From Tomocerus qinae (lineage: Eukaryota > Arthropoda > Collembola > Entomobryomorpha > Tomoceridae), in contig CM034546.1 of NCBI GenBank assembly GCA_020055645.1, forward strand, positions 71,362,001-71,426,000: a stretch of 64,000 nt of DNA. Direction: 5' to 3'. The notes below the pieces were generated by a model that saw nothing but the letters and a program-made list of their open reading frames with translations, searched no databases and was not told where the DNA came from. The position numbers and the translations under genes were made by a program. This document shows, piece after piece, positions 26,037-38,279 of this stretch. Within the stretch, counting starts at the first letter, position 1. Each line of letters starts with the position of its first letter.

Positions 26037-26522
26037 GTAGTCACCACCACCTGTGATACTTCATTAAAGCTAACTTTTTTAGACTGCCCCGTCCTACACA
26101 TTCAAGTATTCTGATAAATTGCAGATGCTAGTTAGATTTTTTGATTATTAAACTTTTTATTACTAATATTACACAATTCAAAATGAAATATAATGTGTTT
26201 GTGACAACTGACAAACCGAATAATAAAAAATGAGCCAGGTCGAACATCTACGTATTGTGTACAATATTATTATATGAGATATATCAACTCAACTAAAATA
26301 TCCCGGATTTGACTGTTACTGGTTAGAACAGCTCTAGGTTCTTGTTTTCTTCCTCATGTTTTTTAAAATTGCGTACAATGTTAGTTTGTTGTTTTCGATT
26401 GTTTTATTGTCTAATGAATGACCGACTGAAGATTAAGATAATTAAGTATTGCTGTTTTTTAAAATCGTATTTCTTGTTCACATCCTTGGTTGTCAACATG
26501 TCAATTGCTAATTACCCCATTT

Positions 26523-26623
26523 AACAGCAAAAAGGCAAAAAGGTAGCTTTTTGCTGATTTTGCTAGGCAAAAAGGCAAGCAAAAAGGCAAAAAGGTAGCT
26601 TTTTGCCTTTTTCATGCCCTGAG
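26523..26623. repeat. GGCAAAAA repeat cluster, right
   Basis: Repeated AAAAAGGC units around GGTAGCTTTTTGC, including two copies of GGCAAAAAGGTAGC, related to 25928-26036. Confidence 0.5.
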
Positions 26624-27706
26624 AGACAAAATTTCCCCCTACCAAAATCGCAATCTCAATCCGTTCTTCAGTTATATCGTGTTTCCAGACGAACATACAG
26701 ACAGACAAATGGCCATTTCTACAAAGTGGTTTACGCTTTATACCACTTGGAAACAGAGTACAATATTGACTTTAATATACTACATCGAAGGATTCATTTA
26801 TTTTACGATAAAATATCTAATGGATGAATAGAAATAATGTTGATGTAATGACGCACATTGTCAGTAAATGTACAGTCTACCAATGTAAACATCGTAGATA
26901 AGTTGTTTTTGTTTATTGAGTCAATAACTCCGTCTCAAGTATAATGTTTACAATTAAAAAAATACGTACCCAAAATATATTTATTGGAACGAAAATTGAA
27001 GCTAATGTAATTATAGCCAAAACTGATAATTAAAAATAATAAGTCAATCCATAGCAAAAAAAGTTACTCAATTGTGCGTAAAAGCCGATTTATAAACTTT
27101 TCGACTATATAGTATCTTTAAATAGACACAATATAATATAACACGAATGAAATAAATAAGCTTTCTGTTTATTGTTGTGCTTGTCGCTATGCTTTGCAGT
27201 ATTCACGAAATGATTTCTTCAGGCTTACACTTTACATTAAAACTGCAGCATAGCCCAAATACTAACTGTCTAACCATACATAATGTGTAGATAGCAGTTA
27301 CTACTACCAATAGTCAGATTATGATTTACTTCAAATATGTACTTCGAAAATCGAGTAGGCCGTGTTTTATTATAGTTTCTAAGTCGACAAGTTTCATCAT
27401 CATTATCACTTTTCGCGCTACCTGAACAAAAAGACAAAACCTAATCTATCATTGGCGAAGCAAAAACATTAAAATTGTTGAAAATTCTAAGCAAACGAAG
27501 TGAATACAGACTAAACTTTTCTACGTGATCACTGATCAGAAAAACCATTACGTGAAGTTATTATTACTACTAGTACTAGCTACCAAACAAAATTACTTAC
27601 CAATACGGGAATCCTTTTTCATAATAATTAAGACATTATTATTATCCATGATAGATAAATATTATAATAATATTGTTGATATTACGTAAATATTTGGTGG
27701 ATTATA

Positions 27707-29303
27707 ATGCTTAAGTTTAGAATGCAGGCACCGAGTGTTTGGTTTTATAAAGTTAACCTTCTGTCGTCTGTGATTGCGAATTTTATCGCTGCTATTGTTT
27801 CTGTTGTTAAGGACGTGCCATACAAAATAAAAACTATTATTATTCTGAATCCAAGAAGTTACTCTGGAAAGGAAATTTTAGATTGGATTGGCTTCTATTT
27901 AAATCTGTCGTTGGGATATATCCCCATAAAATATAATTCTTCCGCGAAAACATTTTATGCTACTTTACCATCGCCTATTCTAACAGTGCAAAAATATCTC
28001 ACGTGGACTTTGTTATTTTACGAAGCGACACAATTTGTAATTTTCATCCGATCCGGAGAAAATATCAACCTGCAAGCTGTTTGGATTTGCATTTGTCTAC
28101 AAGCATACATACTCATAGGAACTAATTTGCCCAATTTTCTAACCAAGTCATCTGAAATCGTTCATCTTTTAAATCAAATGAGTCTGAAAGGCTATCCAAT
28201 GTTAAATAGAGGTAAATATATCAAATTTCAAAAGCAACTTCATTTTATGGGGTTTTATGCTAAACGCTATACAGAGATCCCAAATATACTAATTTCTAGG
28301 GCACCAGGCTTCCACCCACTTCCCAATTTCCAAGTTTCAGCTCCTCTTATCCAATTTCCGGGGATGCGTAGAAAAGTAGTGATTTCAATTCATAAGAGAT
28401 ATTTAATTTGGATTATTTTTATCTTGGTTTTTTTAAGGTTGGCAGAAACCAGGAATCAAAACCTTGATTTATTGGGAAGTGCTGTTATCAAAGTGGTTTA
28501 TAGGAAGCTACATTATTCCCATTTTGCTAATGGAGTATTTGGTACACTATGTCGTTATGGGAAAACATATTGTTGCAGAAGGCATTAAAGAGTGGGGATT
28601 GTTCCACCTAAAAATTTTGGAAAGTTCGTTGACGTTTGTTCAATGTTGGTTTGTAATAACCCCAGGCATTATTGTATTGACTATCATTTGCACTGTGACT
28701 ATGATTTATTCAACGAGAACGTGCTTATATTTGCACATCATAAGGTAATGTATAATTTTTATTAGCAAAACATGTTAGAGCAAGAGATTATGGATAAAAA
28801 TTGGACATTTTACTAATAAACTATTTTTCAGAACCAGTGAAGCAACTCTGGAGGAAAAAATCTGGACGTTCAATGGATTAAGGATTTTAAACATATTATT
28901 CAACGATAGTCTTGTCAGATCATTTATCCCAAGTGTTATTTATATGCTAGTAACTTTGGTATCACTTACTCTGTTTGCACTCATTAAGCAAAATACAAAC
29001 GAAGTAAGCGAAGTAGTTTTGTTAGCCAATATGCTCATTATAATTGTCATTGGTGTCACGATAATGTTATTCTCTTACTCCACATGTTATAAAAGATCTT
29101 CGGATACTCTAAATACGCTACGAGAGGAATTACCAGCACATATTTGTGATAGAAAATACTGCAAAAAACTACTTGCAAGCACAACTGCTTTTGGTGTTCG
29201 CTATGGAGTTTTTCCAGTGGTGAAACACAAACACACTTTGGACTGCTTTGACGCTGGCCTTAACATTGTGACATCCCTACTTATTTCTTCTGCTAATCTA
29301 TAG
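27707..29303 (+). CDS. Multi-pass membrane receptor-like protein (gustatory-receptor-like), copy A
   Basis: Three exons: 27707-28211, 28438-28744, 28832-29303; 427 residues. There are several hydrophobic segments (about residues 100-125, 135-160, 190-215, 245-270 and 320-380), spread as in insect gustatory/odorant receptors. No TYhhhhQF signature is present; the C-terminus instead has AFGVRYGVF and a final hydrophobic helix. The paralogue at 43801-45217 on the other strand has the same intron phases and an identical last-exon length (472 bp), so the gene model is firm even though the ligand and exact family are not. Calling it a chemoreceptor is inference from size, topology and context. Confidence 0.7.
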
Positions 29304-30263
29304 AAGATTGAAAACAATTTTCACATTTTACGTCGATTGCATTTCGTCTACCAATATATTTTCATTTTCTAAATCCCAATGAAGCTTCAATTCTGCTTAC
29401 TAATGAAATCGTAACCGATGTTATTTTGAAAAAGTCAATAAAATTTTAGTGACTAAAATGATTATCGTCATAATATATTCACAACAGTAACAAAATATAA
29501 TTTGCTGTAAAGTTCTATTCTAGTCAGCGTTTTTACATTATGATGCCTACTTGAGTAGGCCATTTTAGCTTGAAGAAAACATTTTACGGGACGGTTAGAC
29601 AGTAATAACAAGGAGTCTTAACATTTAACCAGTAGGGTCAAATAGAGAATTTCGTGAAAAGGATTTTGAAAATTTAAAAGGGTCATTTTTTAAATTTATT
29701 TCTAAATATCCGACTTTCTGGGGTTGTATGATATTATTCTTCATTCTTTTCATCTATTCATCATTGACCTTTTCGTCTAGCTTAGGCACAAATTGTCAAC
29801 TTTAATAGGCTATATATACTATAAAAAACTACGTTTACATAAATCCAAGTTTAAAAGGTATTTTGTTAGGCCCATTACATCATAGCTCATACTTCTCCAT
29901 TTTCGCAGCAAAAATCATGAATTATTAATCCAATTGCGTAATTATCTTTAAACGTAAGCTAACATTGATATTAAACCACCCGTCTATCTATATACAATTC
30001 ACAGAAAGATATTCTTGCCCGAAGGCACGCGATAGAGGAGAATGACCTGCAAATTGCAATCCTCTCTGTTGCAACAAATACCCTGTGGAGTGGCAGTCAG
30101 TCTGACTCTCTGGCTTGTACATAACTATTAACTATGGATGTATTTCTTGCTCAAGTTTCTGTAAATATTTATAATCTGGTAAGACTCAAAGCAAGAGGGC
30201 AATCATCCTGTCGACATATAAACTGTTATTTTGTACGGTTAAAAATTAAGCATTAAGGTCATT
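29304..30263. other. Intergenic
   Basis: AT-rich spacer; no gene, repeat or RNA recognised. Confidence 0.5.
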
Positions 30264-31355
30264 ATGCATTTAAAATTAATTTCCAATATTTTAGTGACAC
30301 TTTGGTGTTTGCATTATCAGCCATCTAGATTGACAGATGCACAACCTACCACTCTCTTTCCCTTTCCAGTTGGTTTTGAACGGTGAATTGAACAGTTCTT
30401 TTTCTTTTGAATCCTAAAAGGCATTTCAAAGCTGTAGTTATATATATTTGCATTACTTTAGTGTTTTTAAATTACAACTTGTGATATCAATTATTTTTTC
30501 CATGCAGCAATAGCGAAAGTGATGTAAATGAAGACGAGGATCCGTACTCCAATTATTTATATTACGATAAAACTCAAACATATTATGAGTATGTTGAAGG
30601 CACGTCAAAACAAGGACCTTGTGGAAAACTTATGCGACTGTACAAGGAATCAAACGATTCTAATAATGGGGTTTGTCTCTGTGAAAAAGCACTCTTAAAT
30701 TGTCCAGGTCGTCCTTTATTGTACTGGAATGAGACACAACGATGCTACTATGCATATGAACAGGTAACTAAATTGGCCATGAATAAAATTACTGTTAGGC
30801 AATTTAAATGCAATTCACAACAAGGTGATGATTTACATATTAGTTTTAAACTAGTTTACAGATACAATTATTGTAATTGCATCGGACATTAATTACTGAA
30901 ATAATCATATACCAACACAGTTCAATATTATTAAAATAGCAAAAGCATATTTGAATGGACGTGATTTGAATTGGTTGGTAACTGTTTGTTGTATTTGCAA
31001 TTAGGGTCCCTGTGGAAATAGGGAATGGTTGATCAGTGATGACAAAGGAGAGCCACAATGTCAAAGAAATCCATGTCCATTAACGGAATCTGCATTGCTT
31101 AACAAGGATGATTTCATGTATATATTTTACTTTACATACCAACACATTTGCTACAGAACAAACACCACTGCGTTCTGTGAGGATGGCAAAAGAGTCTTTT
31201 TACTTAAAACTGCACCAGGACCTGTTTGTTTGACAGATGAACCGAGATGTTACAGTGCCTTCACAGTAGGCTATTCAAAGCCACACAGTTGTCCTCCAAA
31301 TACTACTCTCCAAAAAGATGGCAGCTGTGCCAAAATTGTAACTTTCGGATCATGA
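30264..31355 (+). CDS. Secreted cysteine-rich protein, DUF4789-like
   Basis: Three exons: 30264-30382, 30508-30763, 31005-31355; 241 residues. It starts with a hydrophobic leader (MHLKLISNILVTLWCLH), then an acidic Tyr-rich stretch and a Cys-rich body. The GPCG motif occurs twice, once in exon 2 and once at the start of exon 3 (GPCGNREWL), followed by QRNPCPL. The GPC...W/CP pattern with paired Cys is that of the arthropod DUF4789 family, whose function is not known. The donor at 30383 (CG|GTGAAT) was chosen because it keeps frame and avoids the stop two bases on. Confidence 0.7.
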
Positions 31356-31852
31356 ATTTACTTCTTATGAAAACTTAATTTTGGATTGTTACATATATAA
31401 TACTTATTAATTTAGATTTATTAATACTTTACGAATAAATTCATTTTATAATAATAATAAAGGGGATCAATGCAAGTAAATTTTATGCCCTAAACTCAAT
31501 GTTAACTTAAGGGGCGGGAATTTGGGGACTTTGTGGAATTTCTGAAAATTAACAGAATTTACAGTATATTATAGTATTTTAAGTTTCGTAATCCATCAAA
31601 CACAAATTCAAAAATGGGCTCCTCATGCTCGCCCTTATTATCATTCTTCTTTTTCACTGCATTTTTGTCAAATGTATACGTTTTTCCAAAATCCTGGAAA
31701 CATTTTTTTTGGATTTTGTATGGGAACTAAGAGACATGAAACAAATAGCTACCACCTATTTGAGAACTTAGTATGTTTTGTCGTGCTTCCCATAGTAAAT
31801 TACTTGTGGGCATTGAAATCAGAGTGCCTACACGACACGTTCTTAAATAATG
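31356..31852. other. Spacer between convergent genes
   Basis: 3' flanks of 30264-31355 and 31853-32683. A plus-strand frame at 31672-31866 has no recognised features. Confidence 0.5.
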
Positions 31853-32683
31853 CTATGCTTTCCTAATTAGACGATACATGGATGTCACAGCCATGCGGAC
31901 ATTTCTTTCAAAATATTTGGCAGCTCTCAATAAGATATAAATACATGTAACCACTCTTTGTTTCAAAGAAACTCGGTTTTCCCATAGAAACGCTATAGTG
32001 AATACAAGTGCAAGGGAAGTGGAAATATAAAATATTGTCAAAATATTTGAGTTTTGAAATGTTAAGGCTATAAACCAAGGTTTTAACAAAAAGTCATTAT
32101 AATCATCAGCATTTGAATATAACGATGTCATTTCAAACTTTTTTCTATCCACCAGCATGAAAACTGAAGATTATTCAGCAAAATTGTACATCCTATAAGT
32201 AGTTCCATAACAGTTCCTACACCATAGTCTTGTAATTATTTTGTCAGGAAAGGCCTCACTTAGAGAATGAATTAGGTCAGTAGTAGGAAAATAGGTTGGA
32301 TTCAAATTGAATACAATAGTAGTCAAGCAAAGAAACCGACTTATTAGACGAGGAGTTGATAGTGCGTAGGTATAGTTTTCATTGTTGACGGCTTCATATT
32401 CGTTGTATCCTTGTCCATATTGGTCTGCACAAAAACCAAAAACTTTATCTCTTAAACGTTTAACATTGCACTGCTTTTCTTCTTTGTACAGTTTCACCTT
32501 TGTGAATGCGTAAGGAATGACGATCTCCTGTAACCCTTTGGATAATGTATTTTGCAATGCTTCCTCAGGATTTTGTTCGAAAATCAGATTAATGTAGCAA
32601 TCTTTTTCAAGCTCCGTCACATCCTTCAAATTCCACCCATAGGGCAACAGAATTAAAATTAGGAAACTAAGAAAACGAGCCAT
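31853..32683 (-). pseudogene. Truncated ionotropic-receptor-like membrane protein with in-frame stop
   Basis: A single 831-bp frame interrupted only by TAA at 32173-32171 (codon 171). The first part has a signal peptide (MARFLSFLILILLPYG) and an extracellular-looking region with several Cys. After the stop the same frame continues with a transmembrane helix and a basic tail. The helix followed by FLWEN resembles the last membrane segment of divergent arthropod ionotropic receptors, while the ligand-binding and pore region expected between the halves (300 or more residues) is absent. Either a decayed, internally deleted receptor gene or a short secreted protein followed by a remnant. Confidence 0.45.
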
Positions 32684-33688
32684 CTCGTAGTTAAATCTGC
32701 GGCTAGGAAAATTGTCGGTAGTTTATCAATCCTGGAACATATTAGCTGATCAATGTTGATAATGCTAATGCTTATTGCTTTCTACAATTAATATTTTTCG
32801 CATTTTCCTAATGATCTAAAGGTTTTTATAGGTTTTGGTTCAGGATACAAACATTTAATTTGCCGTAACGTGGCCGGAAGTCAAATGCATTTCCTTGTTC
32901 CTCCTTCCCTTTTAGTACCCGTACGTTTCCGTTTCCTGGTTTAAACACTTTAAATAAACGTTGAAGGTCTTAGTCGGTCCTACGGATTAGACTGCTGAGT
33001 CCGATGGTAAATTGTCACTGGATATAAACCAAAGTGAACCAACTAAGTTTGTACCAAAAATTTTTGGTTAAGAAATGAATGATGTACGCAATAATAATTA
33101 TTGCATTATCCTACACAGTACGAATATCGGCAAGTTTTTGGTCCAACCTTAACGAAAATTGTTGTACTGTTGTAAATTGTTGTACACTTTAATCTGAACG
33201 AAAATGGTTTGAACTTTTCGTTATGACGATTATGAATGTACTTAGAGTAGTCTCCCTAAATTCCGAGAAAAAGAGGATTTTTCGCCAAAAATGATCAAAA
33301 TTCCAAAACATTTCAGCATCTGCAATTCCTTAAGCATAATGCCTTCAGTATTGTTGATTGCTGTGTAGGTTGTACAGACAACTTTACAGGGTTTCTATAT
33401 ACACGTGGCAAAAAATTCCAATATCATATTTTATGAATATTTAATTACACCATTGTCTTTCGTAAACTACATACCAAACATTAGTGACGTAGCTGAAACA
33501 AATAAAAGATACTAAAATACTATTGTACACTAGTGCAAGATATGCCCTTCCAAAATTGGATCTTGGTAGCACTTTTCCATCAAAAAGTTATACTTTACTT
33601 GCGGGCTTTAGTTATAGCTTTTTAGTACTTCAATAAACAATATTATTATATCTATAGTTGTTAACTATAGACATGGGGAATATCTAGT

Positions 33689-33760
33689 CAGGCACGTATC
33701 CAGGAATTCGACCAAGAGAGGGCACACCAAAAACATTTTTACCTTTTTTGACAAAATACC
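33689..33760. mobile_element. Truncated relative of the 20020-20181 MITE
   Basis: CAGGCACGTATCCAGGAATT matches the left tip of the 20020 element (CAGGGACGTATCTAGAAATT), and the T-rich interior follows. No right end was found. Confidence 0.5.
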
Positions 33761-33951
33761 ACAATTAATACAGATCTAAGTGACAAAAATTTACTCCAAA
33801 AAAATTGCTGGATTTGCAAACGACCACTAGTGTTGAATTTTTAAGCCCAACTCTATGTTACTATTTTTGGAAAAAAGCATTAATTTAGCTAAAATGATGA
33901 AACTAACTTTTTCTCGAGATTAAATCTCACTGCATTTTGTCCCCTCCCAGT

Positions 33952-34154
33952 CAGTGTTTATTTTAGCCGGCTTTATTACATTGTAGCCAGCAATTTGGCC
34001 GTTTTATCGCAGGCTAAATTGGTTGGTAACTAACCATAACCAAATTTACATTAATTTTTAATTTTTAGCCACCGGCTAAAATTGATTTTATCCAGGTTAA
34101 AACTATTTTAGTCACTACCATTTTAGCCACAAACTGGTGGCTAGTGAAACACTG
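33952..34154. mobile_element. hAT-like MITE with 8-bp target duplication
   Basis: 203-bp insert flanked by CTCCCAGT (33944-33951 and 34155-34162). The ends are CAGTGTTTATTTTAGCC and, reversed, CAGTGTTTCACTAGCC. The interior has several TAGCC / GGCTAA units that can pair. Confidence 0.9.
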
Positions 34155-34428
34155 CTCCCAGTCTGTTTTGCATCATTAATTAGTGCCCACGAATATGTTA
34201 TGTGATTTTATTCCGTGTCAAATAATTATTTTTTATGCTTTATTAATGATTCTATTGTCTATGCATATCAAAAAAGATGACAAATAGCGTAAGAAATAAT
34301 AAAAGATTATTTTATGAATACTATTTCTCACATTCTGGGGTTAAAAGAGTGATGCAAATACGTAGAACTTATTATTCTCACAAAACAATAGTTGAGAATC
34401 GTGTCACCAGACAAAATTGGACTAAAGA

Positions 34429-35513
34429 ATGAAGTTACACTATTTAATTTTGGTTGTAATTACATTTTATGCTATCTCAGTATCCACACACTCACCAAAA
34501 ATATTATCTGACTGTCCGCCAGGTATAATCTTTATCATAATAACATTAATATTATAAATAACATAATAAACGACATTATAACCACAAGAATTGCAATTTA
34601 TCCCATTTCATCCAATAATTTCAAAAAACTATTGACTTTTTGAAATGATATTTTGCAAATATCCATATAAATTTCAATTAAATGTACTTATCATTTTTAT
34701 AGATACTGATGGCGCCCCAAATAAGAATCTCATTAACGTAACGGAGTTGTACATTAAAGGATGCGATAAAAATCCCTGTGTTATGTATAAAACTGACTTC
34801 TACGAAGCCCGTGTGGTTGCAACCATAAGTAATTCGATTTTTTTAATTTTTAAGTCCTAGGAGTTCAACTATTTGTATGTGTAGTCCAAAAGTTCAGAAT
34901 TTCTATTTTTAGCAAGATAGGGTCAGCTATGTCAATTTAAATTGGGTTAGTTTCAGTCAGATTGGGTTTGGTTAGGTCAGTTTTCATCATTCTTTCTATA
35001 CCATATTAATTATTACCGTTATTTTTCCTCAAAAGAAATAGTTTTGCTAACCAAATTATTGATGTCATTAGATTTTACTGCCAAGTCATTGACCAACTCG
35101 GTATTTGCCCTGACACCGTTAGGACCTATACAAGTCGTAAAAGGCGATATGTGTCATAAGATAACTAATGGGTGTGCAAATTTGACGCCTGGACATGAAA
35201 TAATTGTAACAGCTCATAAAAGAATCGACGAATATATTCCTCCTGTAAGTCGCCTTTTAACCACATCTGTATTAATTAAGACGGAATTGTAGGCCTCAAA
35301 TTCGTACTTCTATACTAGCTTCTTATGATAAGGAGATCACTAGCATTTCTAATAATAGTTTAATATTAATTTCTACCTATTTAGTACCGAGGAGGCCTTA
35401 GATTTATCATCAAAGACGAAAATGACACTCCTGTCCATTGCTGCGAATTAATGGTTGTTCTGAAAGAAAAGAATTTCGATTTGGGTGACATGCTTGAAGG
35501 CCTTGGAAGATAA
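34429..35513 (+). CDS. NPC2-like (ML domain) secreted lipid-binding protein, copy 1
   Basis: Exons 34429-34522, 34703-34828, 35072-35244, 35385-35513; 173 residues. Signal peptide, then the ML pattern of cysteines: DCPP, GC-x4-PC (as in NPC2), MC-x6-GC, and a C-terminal HCCEL where NPC2 has one Cys. Family members bind sterols, fatty acids or, in some arthropods, semiochemicals; ligand unknown here. A TAA two codons upstream in frame fixes the ATG, although copies 2-4 are open further upstream. A poly(A) signal (AATAAA) lies near 35625. This is the most diverged copy (GAPNKN instead of GAPEKN). Confidence 0.85.
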
Positions 35514-36009
35514 GTAACCAGGTAATCCAGTCGGTGTGGACATCAAAACATGTCTGTGTGCATAAATTATTTTTCAATTATGAGACCTAACTAAACTGAT
35601 CTTAAAATCCGAGTGGATTTGACGGTCAATAAAATGGAAGTAATTATAACTGACAATTTTGTGAATTGATATTTTGCCTAAAGGTAGTAAATTGTTGCTA
35701 TACTCTCCAAAAAAATAATAATTTCCTTTCTTGATTATTTATTTATCGCTGCTCACAATTAATATCATTGATAACAGTTCACTTTTGTTCCTAAATACTG
35801 GGATTTAAGAACAAACCTGATTGATATGTTGAGACGTTGTTGTTGTTGTGATGAGATGTTATTGTTCCTGAGACGTTGTTGAGATATTAATTCCTGGTTC
35901 ACCCCTATAACAAATTTTAACAGTATACTAGTGTCATTTCCACCAGTGCGCAAATTTAATAGAATTACCCTAACGAAGTTTATCTTCAATTAAACTAAAA
36001 CCTGTGCTG

Positions 36010-36112
36010 ATGTATAATGGTGATTGGTGTTGGTCATCTTTTGGATTCTATCGAAACCGAATCCCGGACGATGACAACCCAAGATATAAACCACTTTTCT
36101 ACGGAATAACAG
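36010..36112 (+). pseudogene. Orphan exon-like fragment, weakly GPCR-like
   Basis: An open stretch of 34 codons with strongly non-random content (GDWCWSSFGFY, then RIPDDDNPRYKPLFYG), ending in a good donor (ACAG|GTTTAC). The D/W-C-W and FYG pairs recall the second extracellular loop of cAMP-receptor-like or secretin-like seven-helix receptors. No partner exon is visible on either side, so it is most likely a stray fragment carried in with the array. Confidence 0.25.
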
Positions 36113-36502
36113 GTTTACTATAACAAATTATTTACACCGTTATTTGGCTACACTTTGCAAACATGATGTTAAAAGCTTCGTCTCAGATCGAGGAAGGCTT
36201 TGCTATTTGTGGCCAAGTCCCATTTTTTGTCCCACGCGTGCAAATATAGCGTGCAAGTACAGCGCGATTCTATTTTTGGACAAACCCTTATTTTCCTACC
36301 AACATTTATTTTATGCTTTATTAATGATTCTATTGTTTATGCATATCAATAATGATTACTAAAAGCCGAAGAAGTAATAAAAATTATTTTATGAATGTTA
36401 TTTCACATATTCCGACATAAAAGAATGATGTACATTCTTCGAGCATATTATTATTCTCACATAGCAGTAGTTGGGAATCGTATCACCAAAAACTGGATTA
36501 AA

Positions 36503-37864
36503 ATGAAGTTTCACCATTTGATTTTGGCTGGACTTACATCTTGGGCTGTATCAGTATCCGCACACTCACCAAAAATATTAACTGATTGTCCACCAAGTAT
36601 AATATTTATTCTGTTATTTATTTATTTTTTTACTTTAAATCCATTAAAACTACAAGAATTATAATAATGTGCCCAAATAATCCTATATAATTTCAAAAAA
36701 CCATTTGGCTTTTTGCAAGGAGATTTTGTACATACAATAGACATTTTTAATTAAATGTACTTATCAACTTTTACAGATACTAAAGGCGCCCCAGAAAAGA
36801 ATCTCATCAACATAACGGGGTTATACATTAAAGGATGCGACAAAAGTCCTTGTGTTATGTATAAAACTGACTTCTACGAAGCCCGTATAAATGCAACCAT
36901 AAGTAATTCCATTTTTTAAAATTACAAATCCCCACTTTTATTGTCTTCTGGGGGTAGCCTAGGAGTGGAAAATTACAAATTTTATCCATAGAGGTTTATT
37001 TATGCTATATTATATGTCATGTTACATAATTAACTAATGTTAAGATGAATTAGGTATGAGTATGCTTATGTCACGTGTTTTCATTCATCATTATTCTACT
37101 ACTGACTATATTAATATACTGTTATTTTTCCTCAAAGTCAGAGTTGCGAATATTCCGATTTCCCACTCCACTTTGTTGGACGTCCGGGAAATGTGGGAAG
37201 TTATGGTAAATAGGAAATAGATGGGAAATAAAGCCCAAAAATTTGAATTTTGCCGCAATTTTGGCTATATTTCCCACTTTTTCCTACACTTCTCATTTCC
37301 AAATCCATTTAGATGTCCACATTTCCCAGTGGAAAATGGGAAACTTCTCGTTAGTGCTATTTCCCAGTCGAAACCTTGCTCAAAGTAAATAATTTTGCTA
37401 ACTAAATTATTCATTAGATTTTACAGCCAAAACAATGATCCTCATAGTATCTGCCCTGACACCATTAGGACCTATAGAAGTAGAAAACAAAGATATGTGT
37501 AACAGGATAGCTACTGGGTGTAAAAATTTGACACCTGGACATGAAATATATATAACAGCTAAACGAAGAATCGACGAATATATTCCTCCAGTAAGTGGCT
37601 TTTTGCCAAATCTGTATTAATAAACGCACGGAAAGGCGTTCCTGTTAATACTTTTCTACAAAAATTTTCTTTATAATGCTGAGAAGATGACAGAAGTTCT
37701 ACTAATAGTTTAATATCAATTTTCAAATTATTTAGTACCGCGGAGGCATTAGATTTATTGCCAAAGACGAAAACGACAACTCTTTGCATTGCTGTGAATT
37801 AACAGTTATTTTAAAAGAAAAGACTTTGGATTTGGGTGATATGCTTGAAGGCCTTGGAAGATAA
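36503..37864 (+). CDS. NPC2-like (ML domain) secreted protein, copy 2
   Basis: Exons 36503-36596, 36777-36902, 37418-37590, 37736-37864; 173 residues, with the same exon lengths as copies 1, 3 and 4. It has a signal peptide with FHHLILAGL, GC-x4-C in exon 2, MC-x6-GC in exon 3 and HCCEL in exon 4. Intron 2 carries a private MITE (37139-37378). AATAAA lies at 37898-37903. Confidence 0.88.
37139..37378. mobile_element. hAT-like MITE in intron 2 of NPC2-like copy 2
   Basis: 240-bp insert flanked by CTCAAAGT (37131-37138 and 37379-37386). The ends are CAGAGTTGCGA and, reversed, CAAGGTTTCGA. The interior repeats a TTTCCCA / TGGGAAA theme in both orientations. It is absent from the other three copies. 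Confidence 0.88.
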
Positions 37865-38279
37865 GTAACAAGGTAAGTATCCAACAGACATTGAAACAAT
37901 AAAAAATGTTTATTTGCATGAAATATTTTTTAATTGTGTGGACCTAACACACCCGTATTAAAATTCTTACAGGATTTGGCCGTTAATGACGTCCACTTTT
38001 CCTCTAGCGTGCAAATACATGTACAGGGCGACTGTATTCTTTGACAAACCGTTATTTTCCTATCCTTTATTTTATGCTTTATTAATGATTAATGATACTG
38101 TTGTCTGTGAGTGTGAGTATCAATAAAGATTGTTAATAGCCGAAGAAGTATTAAAAATTATTTTATTAATTTTAATTCTCATATTCCGGCATAAAAGAGT
38201 GATGTACAGTCTTCGAGCATATTATTCTCACAAACCAGTAGTTGGGAATCGTGTCACCAGACAAATCTGGATTAAAAAA

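Larger units (their letters stand above)
23352..27706. other. Intergenic, zinc-finger gene to receptor-like gene
   Basis: No supported host gene. It contains a probable degenerate retroelement (23884-24960), AT-rich simple sequence (25340-25430) and two clusters of an AAAAAGGC motif (25928-26036, 26523-26623). Short frames at 24332-24616 and 26342-26827 have no recognisable domain. Confidence 0.5.
32684..34428. other. Intergenic, upstream of the NPC2-like array
   Basis: No gene. It contains a MITE fragment (33689-33760), a MITE with target duplication (33952-34154) and, from about 34230, a block of ~200 bp that recurs upstream of each NPC2-like gene. Confidence 0.55.

Noticed and set aside
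38130-38279. In-frame N-terminal extension of NPC2-like copies 2-4 upstream of the chosen ATG
   Set aside because: Copy 1 has a stop there, and the chosen ATG puts the signal peptide at the true N-terminus.
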